DNA from: Caulobacter sp. 602-1
GTDB taxonomy: Bacteria; Pseudomonadota; Alphaproteobacteria; Caulobacterales; Caulobacteraceae
Direction of reading: 5' to 3'
Length of the DNA stretch: 32,242 nucleotides
NCBI RefSeq assembly: GCF_003931565.1
Contig: NZ_RRYI01000014.1
Span: forward strand, 1-32,242
Shown here: positions 22,400 to 31,581 of the stretch, piece after piece
Numbering within the stretch: position 1 is the first letter of the stretch
Layout: each line of letters starts with the position of its first letter
Translations under genes and position numbers: made by a program
The notes under the pieces: model-generated
Told to the model about the DNA's origin: nothing
Databases searched by the model: none
The model's input: only the letters and a program-made list of their open reading frames with translations

Positions 22400-22995
22400 G
22401 CCGCCGGCGGCCGTCTCCACGACTCGTCCTGACGGCCGCGGTGTTGATCGCGTTGATCGCCGTGGGTTGGCCGCTCGTAGCGGAACGCGACGTTCCTCGC
22501 ATCTCGAACCCCGAAAACTCGCTTTCGCCGGTGCTGCGCGCCCAGACTTGGGCGACCTGGCGACGGCTGCAGGCGATCATCGCGCCCTGCAACGCGGCGG
22601 TGGAGGTGGTGGCCCGAGCAACGCCGCCGCCGTCCAGCCCGATCATCCCGTCACCGCCGGTGCGACAGGCTCAGGAGGCTTGTCGCGCCGCAGGTCTTGC
22701 CCTGTTGTCGCTGCGCGCCCCGCCCGCCGCCGATGACGCGACACGCGCGGCGTTCGACGCAGCCATTGAGCGTTGCCAGAGCGTCTATCTCGTCGAGGGC
22801 AACGCCCACGCCCGTCTCGCGCGGGCCCTGGAGCGGGCCGCTTCCGCGACCTCGCCCGACCGGCCAGACTTTCTCGACGCTTGGTCCGGCGTGCAGGAAG
22901 CCAATATCGACGCCCTGGGATGCCAGAGCGCCTTCATCAGCGTCGCGCGGCGCGCGGGAACGCCGCTGGACGGCCTCGATCCGGAGCTCCCGTGA
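22396..22995 (+). CDS. Exported or membrane-anchored helical protein with four cysteines
   Basis: The protein has 199 residues from a GTG overlapping the previous stop. Basic SRRRPSPR precedes a membrane anchor (about 10-29), then an extracytoplasmic region that looks alpha-helical. Four Cys (C65, C96, C127, C176) are evenly spread, about 30-50 residues apart, as in helical bundles held by two disulfides. A Pro-rich linker (77-89) splits it. No family recognised. Last gene of the string that begins with usp at 20142 or with the box at 21486. Confidence 0.65.
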   Translation: MSRRRPSPRLVLTAAVLIALIAVGWPLVAERDVPRISNPENSLSPVLRAQTWATWRRLQAIIAPCNAAVEVVARATPPPSSPIIPSPPVRQAQEACRAAGLALLSLRAPPAADDATRAAFDAAIERCQSVYLVEGNAHARLARALERAASATSPDRPDFLDAWSGVQEANIDALGCQSAFISVARRAGTPLDGLDPELP

Positions 22996-23026
22996 GCGCG
23001 CTCGCGCCGCCCCTCGCGCTCGAAGA

Positions 23027-23545
23027 CTAGCTCGCGGCGCTTTCACGCCGCGGCAGGCGCCAGCCCGGGCGGATGAAGTGGCAGGTATAGCCGTTCGGGA
23101 TACGCTCCAGGTAGTCCTGGTGCTCGGGCTCGGCTTCCCAGAAGTCACCGGCGGGCTCGACCTCGGTCACGGCCTTGCCGGGCCACAGGCCCGAGGCGTC
23201 GACATCGGCGATGGTCTCGAGCGCCACGCGCCGTTGGTCTTCGGACATGTAGAAGATCGCCGAGCGATAGCTGCGGCCAAGATCGTTGCCTTGCCGGTTC
23301 AGCGTCGTCGGATCGTGAATCTGGAAGAAGAACTCCAGAAGCTGGCGATAGCTGATCAAGGCCGGATCGAACTGGATCTCGATGGCCTCGGCGTGGTCGC
23401 CATGATTGCGGTAGGTGGCGTTGGGCGTATCGCCGCCGGAATAGCCGACGCGGGTGGCGATGACGCCCGGATAGCGGCGCAGCAGATCCTGGACGCCCCA
23501 GAAGCATCCGCCGGCCAGGATGGCGGTTTCGAGCTTGGCGTCCAT
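23027..23545 (-). CDS. msrA: Peptide methionine-S-sulfoxide reductase MsrA
   Basis: The protein has 172 residues, the normal family length. The catalytic motif GGCFWG has nucleophile C14, and the family sequences GYSGGDTPNATYRNHGDHAEAIEI and YLERIPNGY are present. It reduces the S form of oxidised methionine in proteins, using thioredoxin; no export signal, so cytoplasmic. No second Cys of the classical C-terminal recycling pair is visible apart from the Cys in GYTCHF near residue 156, which may act in that role. Convergent with the preceding gene, with no obvious FixK box. Confidence 0.95.
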   Translation of the reverse strand: MDAKLETAILAGGCFWGVQDLLRRYPGVIATRVGYSGGDTPNATYRNHGDHAEAIEIQFDPALISYRQLLEFFFQIHDPTTLNRQGNDLGRSYRSAIFYMSEDQRRVALETIADVDASGLWPGKAVTEVEPAGDFWEAEPEHQDYLERIPNGYTCHFIRPGWRLPRRESAAS

Positions 23546-23690
23546 GGAGAAGTTCCTTCAAGAGCTGCGAGGCATCGCGCGCCTGACGCGACGCCCTAGC
23601 AAGTGGGGATGGATGCGGAGATGTCCAGGATCGGCCTCTCCGCGGCGGTTCAGCCGGCCATGGCAGGGCGGATTTTCGGCGGCGTGCGGG

Positions 23691-24884
23691 TCAACCGTCA
23701 GCCCGGCCAGCCGGCCACGGACCCGACCGCGAAATCACGCGGTCGCCCTCGTCGCGATTGTCGGTGACGATCACGCGATAGCTGGTCCCGCCCGGGGCGA
23801 CGCGGATCACGACGTGGCCGCCGCGCGCGGCCAGGCGGTCGGTCAGCCACTTGTGAGTCAGTTCGTTGGCAGGCGAGAGGCCGGTGGCGAAGACGTCGCG
23901 CGGGCCGGGATAGAGACGCGGGCTCAGCATCCGGTCCAGGGTGTCGGTGCTGGGGTGCGCCGCGTGCCAGCCGGGGATGATCCAGGTGCGCGGTTTCAGG
24001 GCGCGCACGACGTCGGCGCCTGTGGCGTCGAACATGCCGTGATGAGCGGCGACGGCCACATCGACCCGACCAGCGACCTGGGCGGCGCGCGTTTCGACAT
24101 CGCGCCAGGGCAGGGTCCCGTCGAAGTTGTTGCTGGTCAGGTCTCCCGCCGCGAAATAGCCGAAGTCGCCGTAGCGCAGGCGAATGGCGGCCGAACAGGC
24201 GTTTTCGTCGGGGATGTCATCCTTGGGGAGGGTATCGATCGGTGGGAACAGGCGGCGGGTTTCGGTCCCGCGACCACGCCAGACCTCGCCATTGGCCGCC
24301 AGGTTGCGGATCTCCGCGCCCGGGAGCGCGAACTGGTCGGCGGCGCCCACGCGGAACCGCTCGACCCGGCCTCCGGCCCGAACCCGCTCGCGGACGAAAG
24401 CGATATAGGCCTTGGCGAACGGCGCGTCCCAGACGGCGGGATAGGCGTAGTCGGGATAGCCACGATCGACCAGGGCGCCGATCGGCAACAGGGCTGCGAC
24501 ATCGTACAGGCCATCGATGTGGTCCGGATGCAGGTGGCTGACCAGGACGGCGTCAAGCTTCGGCTCGCCCGTGGCGGCCAGATGCCGGAGGGCGTAACGG
24601 CCGATCCACTCGCCGGCGCGACGGTCCGGACTTGGACGGATCTCCAGGCTGGCCGGCGGCGGCGTGCTGGAGGCCCCAGCGTCGATCATAAGGCTGGACC
24701 CGTCCGGCCCGATGATCAGCGTTGAGTCGCCCCGGCCTGTGGCGATGTGGTGGATATCCAGCCCGCCGCGCCGCCAGGGGCGCAGCGGCTGGCCGACGGC
24801 GTCGTCCTCGGGCAAGGGCGCGGCGGCGGCCAGAGCGCCCGCGCCGAGCAGCAGGCCGCGACGGGTGAAACGGGCGGTCGCCAC
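23691..24884 (-). CDS. Tat-exported metallo-beta-lactamase-fold hydrolase (ComEC/Rec2-like)
   Basis: The protein has 397 residues from a GTG at 24884, three bases after the TonB receptor stop, so cotranscribed. The N-terminus FTRRGLLLGAGALAAAAP is a twin-arginine signal. The metal site shows SHLHPDHIDG (H-x-H-x-DH), with further ligands likely at AAGDL and AAHHG. Sequence such as GDSTLIIGPDGSSLMIDAG resembles the MBL domain associated with ComEC. The substrate is not readable. Position after the receptor suggests it processes a periplasmic ligand that the receptor imports, which is inference. Confidence 0.85.
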   Translation of the reverse strand: MATARFTRRGLLLGAGALAAAAPLPEDDAVGQPLRPWRRGGLDIHHIATGRGDSTLIIGPDGSSLMIDAGASSTPPPASLEIRPSPDRRAGEWIGRYALRHLAATGEPKLDAVLVSHLHPDHIDGLYDVAALLPIGALVDRGYPDYAYPAVWDAPFAKAYIAFVRERVRAGGRVERFRVGAADQFALPGAEIRNLAANGEVWRGRGTETRRLFPPIDTLPKDDIPDENACSAAIRLRYGDFGYFAAGDLTSNNFDGTLPWRDVETRAAQVAGRVDVAVAAHHGMFDATGADVVRALKPRTWIIPGWHAAHPSTDTLDRMLSPRLYPGPRDVFATGLSPANELTHKWLTDRLAARGGHVVIRVAPGGTSYRVIVTDNRDEGDRVISRSGPWPAGRADG

Positions 24885-24887
24885 TGC

Positions 24888-27275
24888 CTAGAACTTCGCC
24901 GACAGCATGACGCCGACCGTGCGCGGTTCGCCCAGATATTCGGCCAGCACGCCCTGGGTGGACGGGGTCAGCAGGTAATCGACATCGCCCAGGTTCTTGG
25001 CCCAGGCCGTCAACGCCCAACGGCCATCCTGGCTCTCATAGCCCAGCGACAGGTTGGTCAGGGCATAGCTGTCGATGTGCAGGTTCGGATCCTTGGTGGC
25101 GCCGGTATAGTAGCCGTCGGTATAGGCCCAGCTCAGCGCGCCGGTGACATAGCCCTTGCCGTTCAGCGGGATGCGGACGTCGGCGGCCAGGGCGCCCTTG
25201 TTTCGCGGCGACGAGCCCAGCGGATGGCCGGTGTTCACCGCCCCGCCCGGAATGACGAAGTTGTCGTAGACCGTGTCGAGCAGGCCGTAGTTCGCCATCA
25301 GGTTCAACCAGGGCAGGGGACGCCAGGTCACCTCCAGCTCCGCGCCCTTCACCGTGGCCTGGCCGGCGTTGGTGATGGTCAACACACGCGTCAGGTTGTT
25401 GAAGAACAGCTCCTGCTTGTCCTTGTAGTCCATGTGAAAGACCGAGGCGTTGACCCGCAGGGTGTCGGCCAGCCACTGGGATTTCACGCCCAGTTCGTAG
25501 TTGGTGACGGTCTCGGGTTCGAACGGCTGGGTCAGGGCCGAGATCACCGCCGCGTCGGTGTTGAAGCCGCCGGCCGTGTAGCCGCGCGTGACGCTGCCAT
25601 AGACCTTGAGGTCCTCGCGCGGCGTCCAGCTCAGCACCGCGCGGGGCGTCACCTCGCTCCAGTCGGCCTTCAGGCCGTGAGCGGTGAAACTGCCGGTCGC
25701 GGGGCGGACGAAGTCGGTGCGGACGAGGTCGGCGGTCTTCTCGTCGTGGGTGTAGCGCGCGCCCAGGGTCAGGTCGAAGGTGGCTGGCAGATGGACCGTG
25801 CCGTCGACGAAGGCGGCGTAGCTCCTGGTTTTCACCGCCTGGTCCGTCAGGACGTCTGAGGCGGCAATGCCGGTGGCGGCGGCCAAGCCGCGCGTGCGCA
25901 GCTGGCGCTTGGCGTCCTCGTCGGCGAAATAGACGCCGGCCACCAGGTCGCCGCGCTCCCACTTCGGGCTGGCCCAGCGGATCTCCTGCGAGAACAGGCC
26001 GACATCGTCGACGTCGCGATTGACCGACTGGGTGTTGGTTCCGGTCAGGAAGGCGTAGCCGACGCCGGTGCCCGAATAGTCCTCGCCCGACTGCGACCAG
26101 CGATAGCCGGTGACGGAGGTGACTTGGCCGACCGGCGCGTTCCAGTAGACCCGCCCCGAGGCGCCCCACTGGTTTCGCGCGAAGTCCTGATTGTAGCCAA
26201 GCTCGGACGTGCGGCGGTCGCCGTCCGAACCGGCCGCCTTGGACGACAGGGTGCGGCCGCCATTGTGGTCCTGCGCGTAGTCTGCGCCCAGCAACACCTC
26301 GACGTCGTCGTTGGCGCGCAGACGGGCCTGGGCGCGGAGGCTGCGGCTGTCGAGATCGTCTTGCTCGCGCCCGGTCAGGCGGTCCTTGCCATAGCCGTCG
26401 TGCTGTTTGAGCGAACCGGCCAGGCGCAGGGCGACCGTCTCGCCGACGGGGATGTCTACACGGCCGTCGACCTGCTTAAGGTCATAGTCGCCGCCGCCGA
26501 TCCGCACCGAGCCCGCCGTGTCGCCAAACGCCGGCTTGCCGGTGTCCAGCACGATGGCCCCGCCGGTGACGTTGCGGCCGAACAGCGTGCCTTGCGGGCC
26601 CTTCAACACCTGCACCGAGTTCAGGCCGTAGAGCTCGAAGGTCGCGGCGCTGTTGCGGGGGATGAACAGGTCGTCGATGACCACGGCCACCGGCTTGTTG
26701 GCGCCGATCTGGGTGAAGGTGTTGGTCGCGCCTCGAATGGCGATGGTCGGGCTGGACTGGCTGAACGACGACACCAGCAGGCCCGGCGTCAAGCGCGAGA
26801 TGTCTCGCAGAGTTTCCAGGCGATAGGTCTCGACGGCGCGGCTCGAGAAGGCCGTCAACGAAATCGGCACCCCCTGGGCGGCTTCCTCGCGCTTCTGGGC
26901 GGTGACGATGATGGTGTCCAGCGCGGTGGGCTCGGCGGCCACATCGCCCGTGGCGCTGGCAGGACGCGCCACGCGCAGTGTGATGACGCGACCGTCGTCG
27001 GCAGCGATCTCCAGGCCGGTTCCGGCGATCAGCTTCCGCAGCGCCTCATGCAGGTCCATCTGGCCGTCGATGGCCATGGTGCGCACGCCCTTCAGCTGCG
27101 CGGCCGGGGCGAAGATCTGCACGCCGGCCTGCCGGGCGAACTGCGGGATGGCGCTGACCGCGTCCTGCGCGGGCACCTTGAAGGTCCGCTGCTGGGCCGA
27201 TGCCGGGCCGCCGATGCACAGCGCCAGGGCGGCCACGCCGCCGGCCAGGATCGCTTTCGTCTTGTTCAAAGCCAT
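24888..27275 (-). CDS. TonB-dependent outer-membrane receptor with STN signalling domain
   Basis: The protein has 795 residues. The start at 27275 (MALNKTK) has GAGGGG upstream and a signal peptide ending at ASAQ; a start at 27347 is unlikely. In order: the STN secretin/TonB N-terminal domain (about 30-110, TFKVPAQDAVSAIPQFARQ), a TonB box in DTIIVTAQ, the plug (to about 270) with LKGPQGTLFGRNVTGGAI, and the beta-barrel ending in an aromatic GVMLSAKF. The STN domain fits signalling to the FecR protein encoded upstream. The ligand is unknown; similar receptors take up siderophores or organic substrates. A MBL hydrolase follows. Confidence 0.93.
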   Translation of the reverse strand: MALNKTKAILAGGVAALALCIGGPASAQQRTFKVPAQDAVSAIPQFARQAGVQIFAPAAQLKGVRTMAIDGQMDLHEALRKLIAGTGLEIAADDGRVITLRVARPASATGDVAAEPTALDTIIVTAQKREEAAQGVPISLTAFSSRAVETYRLETLRDISRLTPGLLVSSFSQSSPTIAIRGATNTFTQIGANKPVAVVIDDLFIPRNSAATFELYGLNSVQVLKGPQGTLFGRNVTGGAIVLDTGKPAFGDTAGSVRIGGGDYDLKQVDGRVDIPVGETVALRLAGSLKQHDGYGKDRLTGREQDDLDSRSLRAQARLRANDDVEVLLGADYAQDHNGGRTLSSKAAGSDGDRRTSELGYNQDFARNQWGASGRVYWNAPVGQVTSVTGYRWSQSGEDYSGTGVGYAFLTGTNTQSVNRDVDDVGLFSQEIRWASPKWERGDLVAGVYFADEDAKRQLRTRGLAAATGIAASDVLTDQAVKTRSYAAFVDGTVHLPATFDLTLGARYTHDEKTADLVRTDFVRPATGSFTAHGLKADWSEVTPRAVLSWTPREDLKVYGSVTRGYTAGGFNTDAAVISALTQPFEPETVTNYELGVKSQWLADTLRVNASVFHMDYKDKQELFFNNLTRVLTITNAGQATVKGAELEVTWRPLPWLNLMANYGLLDTVYDNFVIPGGAVNTGHPLGSSPRNKGALAADVRIPLNGKGYVTGALSWAYTDGYYTGATKDPNLHIDSYALTNLSLGYESQDGRWALTAWAKNLGDVDYLLTPSTQGVLAEYLGEPRTVGVMLSAKF

Positions 27276-27362
27276 GTCGCCCCTCTCGCGCGCCCGTCGC
27301 GGCGCGATTTCCGAGGCCAAGAGACGTCGCGGCGACGTCTCCGCCATGTGTCTCGAAACTTT

Positions 27363-28319
27363 TTACGTAGGACGCCGGCCCAGGCGGACGGTGCGCCCCT
27401 CGATATCCAGCCGCGCGCCGAAGGCCTGCGAGGCCGATCGCGCGAAGCTGACCGGGTCGTTGGCCGCGAAGAGACCGCTGACCGGCTCCTGGGCCAGGGT
27501 CGGGTCTTCGATGATCAGCCGCATGTCGCTATAGCGAGCGAACTCGCGGGCGGCCTGAGCCATGGTCTCTCCCTCGAAGGCGATCTTGCCCTCTCGCCAG
27601 GCCAGTCGCCGCACCAGCGCCGCCGGCGCGACCGTCTCGACCTGGGTCTGCTTGGGGGAGGCGTCCATCTGCTGGTTGGCGCCGAGTTGCAGGCGGCCGC
27701 GACGGTCTGTGACGCTGATCCGACCCTCGCGCACCACCACCGACACCGGCTCGCCGGCGATCGCCTTGACGACGAAGGCGGCGGTGGTCGCCATGACGGA
27801 CAGGGCGTCCGCCGAGACGACGAACGGCTGCTCGCCCTTGGCCACCTCGAACAGAGCCTCGCCGCGAACGAGTTCGACCCTGCGCTGGCGGACGCGGATC
27901 TTGCTGTCGGTGTTGAGGGTGATGGCCGAGCCGTCCTCAAGCGGGATCAGACGGACCTCGCCCCGCTGGGACGCATAGGCGCGAGAGCCGTAGCTGGACA
28001 CGCCCAGCGCCCCGACCCCGGCGACCAGACCGGCGGCCACCGCGCCGCCGCCCCAGCCGATCAGGTTCCGGCGCGATGGCCGAACGGCGGACTTGGCCTT
28101 GAATGGCGCGGGATCGAATTGCGGGCCCAGCGCGCGGGCGGCGTCGCTGCCGTCGTACAGCGCCTGGGCGCGGGCCAGGGCGCCGAGCCGGCGCGGATCG
28201 CCGGAGAGCCAGGTTTCAAGCTCGGCGTTGTCGGCGGTCGACAAGGGGCCGCGATCGATGCGTCCGGCCCAAGCCGCCGCCGCGTCGTCAACCGCCCGAC
28301 TTGTCTCTCGCTCCGCCAT
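27363..28319 (-). CDS. FecR-type anti-sigma/transmembrane signal protein
   Basis: The protein has 318 residues from the ATG at 28319. The cytoplasmic N-terminal region (about 5-70) has AAAWAGRIDRG and ELETWLSGDPRRLGALARAQALY, typical of the FecR N-terminal domain, followed by a membrane anchor near NLIGWGGGAVAAGLVAG. The periplasmic FecR domain has GEVRLIPLEDGSAITLNTDS and an RGEALFEVAK motif. A C-terminal STN-like part follows. It relays receptor occupancy to the sigma factor. It overlaps the sigma gene by 32 bases. Confidence 0.92.
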   Translation of the reverse strand: MAERETSRAVDDAAAAWAGRIDRGPLSTADNAELETWLSGDPRRLGALARAQALYDGSDAARALGPQFDPAPFKAKSAVRPSRRNLIGWGGGAVAAGLVAGVGALGVSSYGSRAYASQRGEVRLIPLEDGSAITLNTDSKIRVRQRRVELVRGEALFEVAKGEQPFVVSADALSVMATTAAFVVKAIAGEPVSVVVREGRISVTDRRGRLQLGANQQMDASPKQTQVETVAPAALVRRLAWREGKIAFEGETMAQAAREFARYSDMRLIIEDPTLAQEPVSGLFAANDPVSFARSASQAFGARLDIEGRTVRLGRRPT

Positions 28320-28890
28320 CAAGGCCACTCGTTCCCGTGTCGTCGTTCCTAGATGCGCCGAGCGCGCGTTTTCCGCCACGTCCAAAGCGATCGATCAACA
28401 GGCGGATGCCCTTGACGATGTGCTTTTCAACCGTGTTTTCGGACACGCCCATGCGCGCGGCGATCTCGCGCTGCGAGAGGCCCTGCACGCGGCGCAGGAT
28501 GAACGCCTCCTGGGTCTTCTTGGGCATCTCGGCGATGGCTTCGGCCAGCCGATGCAGCTCGTCGCGGTCGATCAGCACCTGCTCGGGCGAGGCCATCTCC
28601 GCGGGCAGGTCCAGGCGCTCCAGATCGGCGACGGCGCGTATCGAGACGATACGACTGCGCTGCACGTGGCGCACCAGCAGCGAATAGGCGACCTGGAAGA
28701 GATAGGCCTTGGGATTCTGGACGTCCTCGACGCTCTCCTTGGAGACCAGGATCGTATAGGCCTCCTGAATGACGTCGTCGGCGTCCAGGCCGGGCGCGAG
28801 TCGGCGGTTAAGCCAGCCGCGCAGGACATGCTCGTGCGGCAGGATGTTGCGCGCGAACCATCGGGACCGTTCGGGTGTGATCGCAGGCAT
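28288..28890 (-). CDS. ECF sigma factor (FecI-like)
   Basis: The protein has 200 residues from MPAITPERSRW at 28890 (weak ribosome site; an ATG at 28956 is an alternative). Sigma-70 region 2 shows DADDVIQEAYTILV and NPKAYLFQVAYSLLVRH; region 4 has MPKKTQEAFILRRVQGLSQREIAARMGVSENTVEKHIVKG, with the usual family order. It directs transcription of the receptor operon once FecR releases it. The C-terminal tail of about 30 residues is Gly-rich and overlaps fecR. It follows a two-component pair by 92 bp, so it may be controlled at two levels. Confidence 0.93.
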   Translation of the reverse strand: MPAITPERSRWFARNILPHEHVLRGWLNRRLAPGLDADDVIQEAYTILVSKESVEDVQNPKAYLFQVAYSLLVRHVQRSRIVSIRAVADLERLDLPAEMASPEQVLIDRDELHRLAEAIAEMPKKTQEAFILRRVQGLSQREIAARMGVSENTVEKHIVKGIRLLIDRFGRGGKRALGASRNDDTGTSGLDGGARDKSGG

Positions 28891-28982
28891 GGCTCGGGGC
28901 GCGACTTTCCAGACGGGGATTGAGAGACGACGATCGGCGACGCGGCAAGCGGCCATGGGTCGTCCATCCTGCTTTGCTGCTG

Positions 28983-30911
28983 CTAACCGTCTTTCGTGAC
29001 AGTCTTTCGCACCGGCAGCATCAGGAGCAGGCAGGCGCCGGCCGGGGCGGGCTCCCAGATGACCCGGCCGCCGATCGCCTCGGCGCGGCGTCGCTGGTTG
29101 GCCAATCCCCGGCCGGTGACGGGCAGGGCCGGATCGAAGCCGCGACCGTCGTCCCGCACGCGCACCAGCACGTGGCCGTCCTCGGTCCGCACCGACAGCG
29201 CGACCTCGCGGGCCTCGGCGTGCTTGAGGATATTGGCGAAGGTCTCCTGCAGGATGCGCAGGATGTGCAGCGCGTGGCGCTGGTCCAGCCATTCCAGGGG
29301 CGGGACCTCGCCGGCGTCCCAGGTCAGCTTCAGGCCGCTGGCCTCGAGCCGCGGCTGCAGGCGGAAGCGCAGGGTGGCCAGCAGCAGGAGCAGATCGGTC
29401 TCGACCGGCTCCATAGAGTCGATGGTCAGCTTCAGGTCGTCGATGCAGCCGCGCAGCAGGGCGACGGCGTCCAGGTCGGCGGCGCGATCGCCCTCGAAGG
29501 CCCGCAGAGCGGTGACCAGGGTCGAGCCCAGGCCGTCGTGCATGTCCTGCATCAGCCGTTGGCGTTCCTGGTGCAGCAGCTCGCGGTTCTCGATCTCGCG
29601 CAGCCGCTGGTGGCTGGCGGTCAGCTCGGCTTCGCGCTGGGTCAGGCGTCGCGCCAGATCGGCCTTGGCCCGGGTGGCCGTCTCCAGCGCCTCGATATAG
29701 CGGCTGAACATGATGTACCAGAACAGCACCGTGAACCCGACGCCGGTGAAGTTGCTGATGAACACGCTCTCGATGCTGACGATGTTCTGCTGCAGCGCCA
29801 GGTCGTAGACGCCCGAGAGCACGGTGACGAAGCACCAGGCCGACAGCAGCAGAGCGTCGCGCGACCTGAACCGGATCGACTGGCGCACGCCGTTGAAGGC
29901 CACGATCAGCCCGAGGATCAGGAGGTTGGCGTAGACAGGCGCCGAGAGCAGGGTGGGGTCCAGAAGGCCGGGCAGGGTGGCGATCGTCCAGAACCCGCCG
30001 TTGAGCAGCGCCACGCCCGTCAGCAGCGGCTGGCGCCGGCCGTGCAGCTCGGTGACGAACAAGTGCAGCACCACGATCATCCAGTAGGGCGAGATCACGG
30101 TGATCCAGCCGAACCAGGCGTCGGAAACGACCAGCGGATGCACGCCGACGAAGGTGTGCAGCATCCGCAGGAAGACCACGACGGAAGTCATGAAGTAGAG
30201 CAGGTAGATCGGCTCGCCGCGGCGGCTGAGCCAGACGAACAGGGCGAAGACGCCCGTCGCCAGGAACGCGAAAGACGAGAACGACGACAGCTGGACCTGC
30301 AGAATCTCTCGAATGGCGTAGCGCGGCGCCAGTTGACGATAGTTGCCGATCCAGACCGACGAGAACGCCCCGCCGATGCCGCGCACATGCTGCAGTCGGA
30401 CGTCCAGCGTCCGGGGCGGATGCGAGACCTCGGTGCGCGGCAGACTGATCAGAAGAGGCTCGTTGGAGCCGTTCCACTGCAGATTGGCGTGCGACTGATG
30501 GATCAGCTGACCGTCGGCATAGATCGCCAGCGTGCCGTCGGACTTCCAGCGCGGCACATAGAGATAGAGCTGGCGGCCGTCGTCGGGCAGGGGTGGGACT
30601 TGCAGCGAAAACCAGGTGACGCGCGTGGCGATCCGCTGGGGCGCGGTTTCGGCTGTTGGCGCCCAGAGCGGCGCCGGCGCGTGGGGCATGACCACCGTTC
30701 GGCCGCTGGCCTGGAGGTTCGACGGAACGGTCGCCGGCGGCGGCTGGTAGCCCACCGTATCGGCGATAGTCATGCGCGCGGCGGTGATTCGCGCGCCGCC
30801 GGCGCGCGATTCGATGACGAAGGCGACCGCCAGAGCCAGAAGTCCCGCCAGGATCCAGGCCGCCCATGGAAACCACGGGCGTGCGGTCACCGACGGCCTA
30901 GAGGAGACCAT
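28983..30911 (-). CDS. 7TM-type HisKA_3 sensor histidine kinase
   Basis: The protein has 642 residues. A signal anchor (about 14-34) is followed by an extracytoplasmic all-beta region (about 60-190, TLAIYADGQLI and LDVRLQHVRG) like the 7TMR-DISMED2 domain, and about seven membrane helices (about 210-410). A coiled coil KADLARRLTQREAEL leads to the HisKA_3 dimerisation helix, whose phosphoacceptor His is in QDMHDGLGSTL. An ATPase domain with VRDDGRGFDP follows. It senses an unknown outer signal and phosphorylates the NarL-type regulator encoded just upstream; the two frames overlap by 14 bases. Confidence 0.92.
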   Translation of the reverse strand: MVSSRPSVTARPWFPWAAWILAGLLALAVAFVIESRAGGARITAARMTIADTVGYQPPPATVPSNLQASGRTVVMPHAPAPLWAPTAETAPQRIATRVTWFSLQVPPLPDDGRQLYLYVPRWKSDGTLAIYADGQLIHQSHANLQWNGSNEPLLISLPRTEVSHPPRTLDVRLQHVRGIGGAFSSVWIGNYRQLAPRYAIREILQVQLSSFSSFAFLATGVFALFVWLSRRGEPIYLLYFMTSVVVFLRMLHTFVGVHPLVVSDAWFGWITVISPYWMIVVLHLFVTELHGRRQPLLTGVALLNGGFWTIATLPGLLDPTLLSAPVYANLLILGLIVAFNGVRQSIRFRSRDALLLSAWCFVTVLSGVYDLALQQNIVSIESVFISNFTGVGFTVLFWYIMFSRYIEALETATRAKADLARRLTQREAELTASHQRLREIENRELLHQERQRLMQDMHDGLGSTLVTALRAFEGDRAADLDAVALLRGCIDDLKLTIDSMEPVETDLLLLLATLRFRLQPRLEASGLKLTWDAGEVPPLEWLDQRHALHILRILQETFANILKHAEAREVALSVRTEDGHVLVRVRDDGRGFDPALPVTGRGLANQRRRAEAIGGRVIWEPAPAGACLLLMLPVRKTVTKDG

Positions 30912-31581
30912 GGGCGCGGGCCTCGAACACCGCCTCCGTCTTGGAGCGCACCTCCAGCTTGGCGTAGATGCGGCGCACGAAGGTCAGCACGGTGTTGCGA
31001 GACACGCCCATCAGCTCGGCGATCTCGTCGAACGAGAAGCCGCGGGTGATCAGCTGCAGCGTTTCCTTTTCGCGTTCGGACAGGCTGGGGACGCTGCTCC
31101 TTTCGACGGTCTCGGCTTCTTGGGCCGGACGTTCGTCGGGCCGGAAGCGCATCAGCACCTGGCGGGCGATGCGGGGGCTGATCGGACTTCCGCCGCCGTG
31201 CAGCACCCGGATGTCCTCGGCGATGGTCGGCAGGGGGCTGTCCTTGAGCAGATAGCCGCTGGCCCCGGCCTCGATCGAGGCGATGACGTGGCGCTCGTCG
31301 GCGAAGGTGGTCGCCACCATGATGGCGCAGGCGGGCCAGCGGGCGTGGGCTTCGCGGATAACGTCGACGCCCGAGCCGTCGGGAAGTCCCAGATCCACGA
31401 CCAGCACGTCGGCCGGCCGTCCCGCCAGAAGGGCGCGTGCTTCGGTCGCCGTGGCGGCCACGCTAGCGATCGACAGGTCGGGCGCGGCGGCCAGGGCGGT
31501 GCGAAAGGCGTCCTGGAAGGCGGCGTCGTCCTCGACCAGGACGACCTGGAGCGGCGTCGACGACGCGGCCTCGATGCTCAT
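30898..31581 (-). CDS. NarL/FixJ-type response regulator
   Basis: The protein has 227 residues. The receiver has VEDDAAF, phosphoacceptor Asp in VVDLGLPDGSG, Thr in VATTF (ATT) and Lys in YLLKDS. The LuxR-type helix-turn-helix spans about 165-220 (LSEREKETLQLI, FDEIAELMGVSRNTVLTFVRRIYAKL). First gene of the minus-strand unit, cognate to the following kinase by overlap. A likely target is the sigma/FecR/receptor set downstream. No FixK box precedes it. Confidence 0.93.
   Translation of the reverse strand: MSIEAASSTPLQVVLVEDDAAFQDAFRTALAAAPDLSIASVAATATEARALLAGRPADVLVVDLGLPDGSGVDVIREAHARWPACAIMVATTFADERHVIASIEAGASGYLLKDSPLPTIAEDIRVLHGGGSPISPRIARQVLMRFRPDERPAQEAETVERSSVPSLSEREKETLQLITRGFSFDEIAELMGVSRNTVLTFVRRIYAKLEVRSKTEAVFEARAHGLL

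Noticed and set aside
27364..27369. TACGTA at the end of the fecR gene as a FixJ site
   Set aside because: The 6-mer is expected a few times by chance in a window of this size and composition, and it overlaps the fecR stop without a nearby oxygen-linked gene.
26124..28352. 742-codon plus-strand frame opposite receptor and FecR
   Set aside because: Antisense shadow; low-complexity Arg/Gly/His-rich sequence without domains.
28891..30876. Sigma-factor frame extended upstream to 862 codons
   Set aside because: The extension lies in another frame of the kinase gene and has an Arg-rich composition unlike any sigma factor; only the last 200 codons are the sigma gene.
28920..31049. 709-codon plus-strand frame opposite kinase and regulator
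   Set aside because: Antisense shadow of the HisKA_3 kinase gene; no motif.
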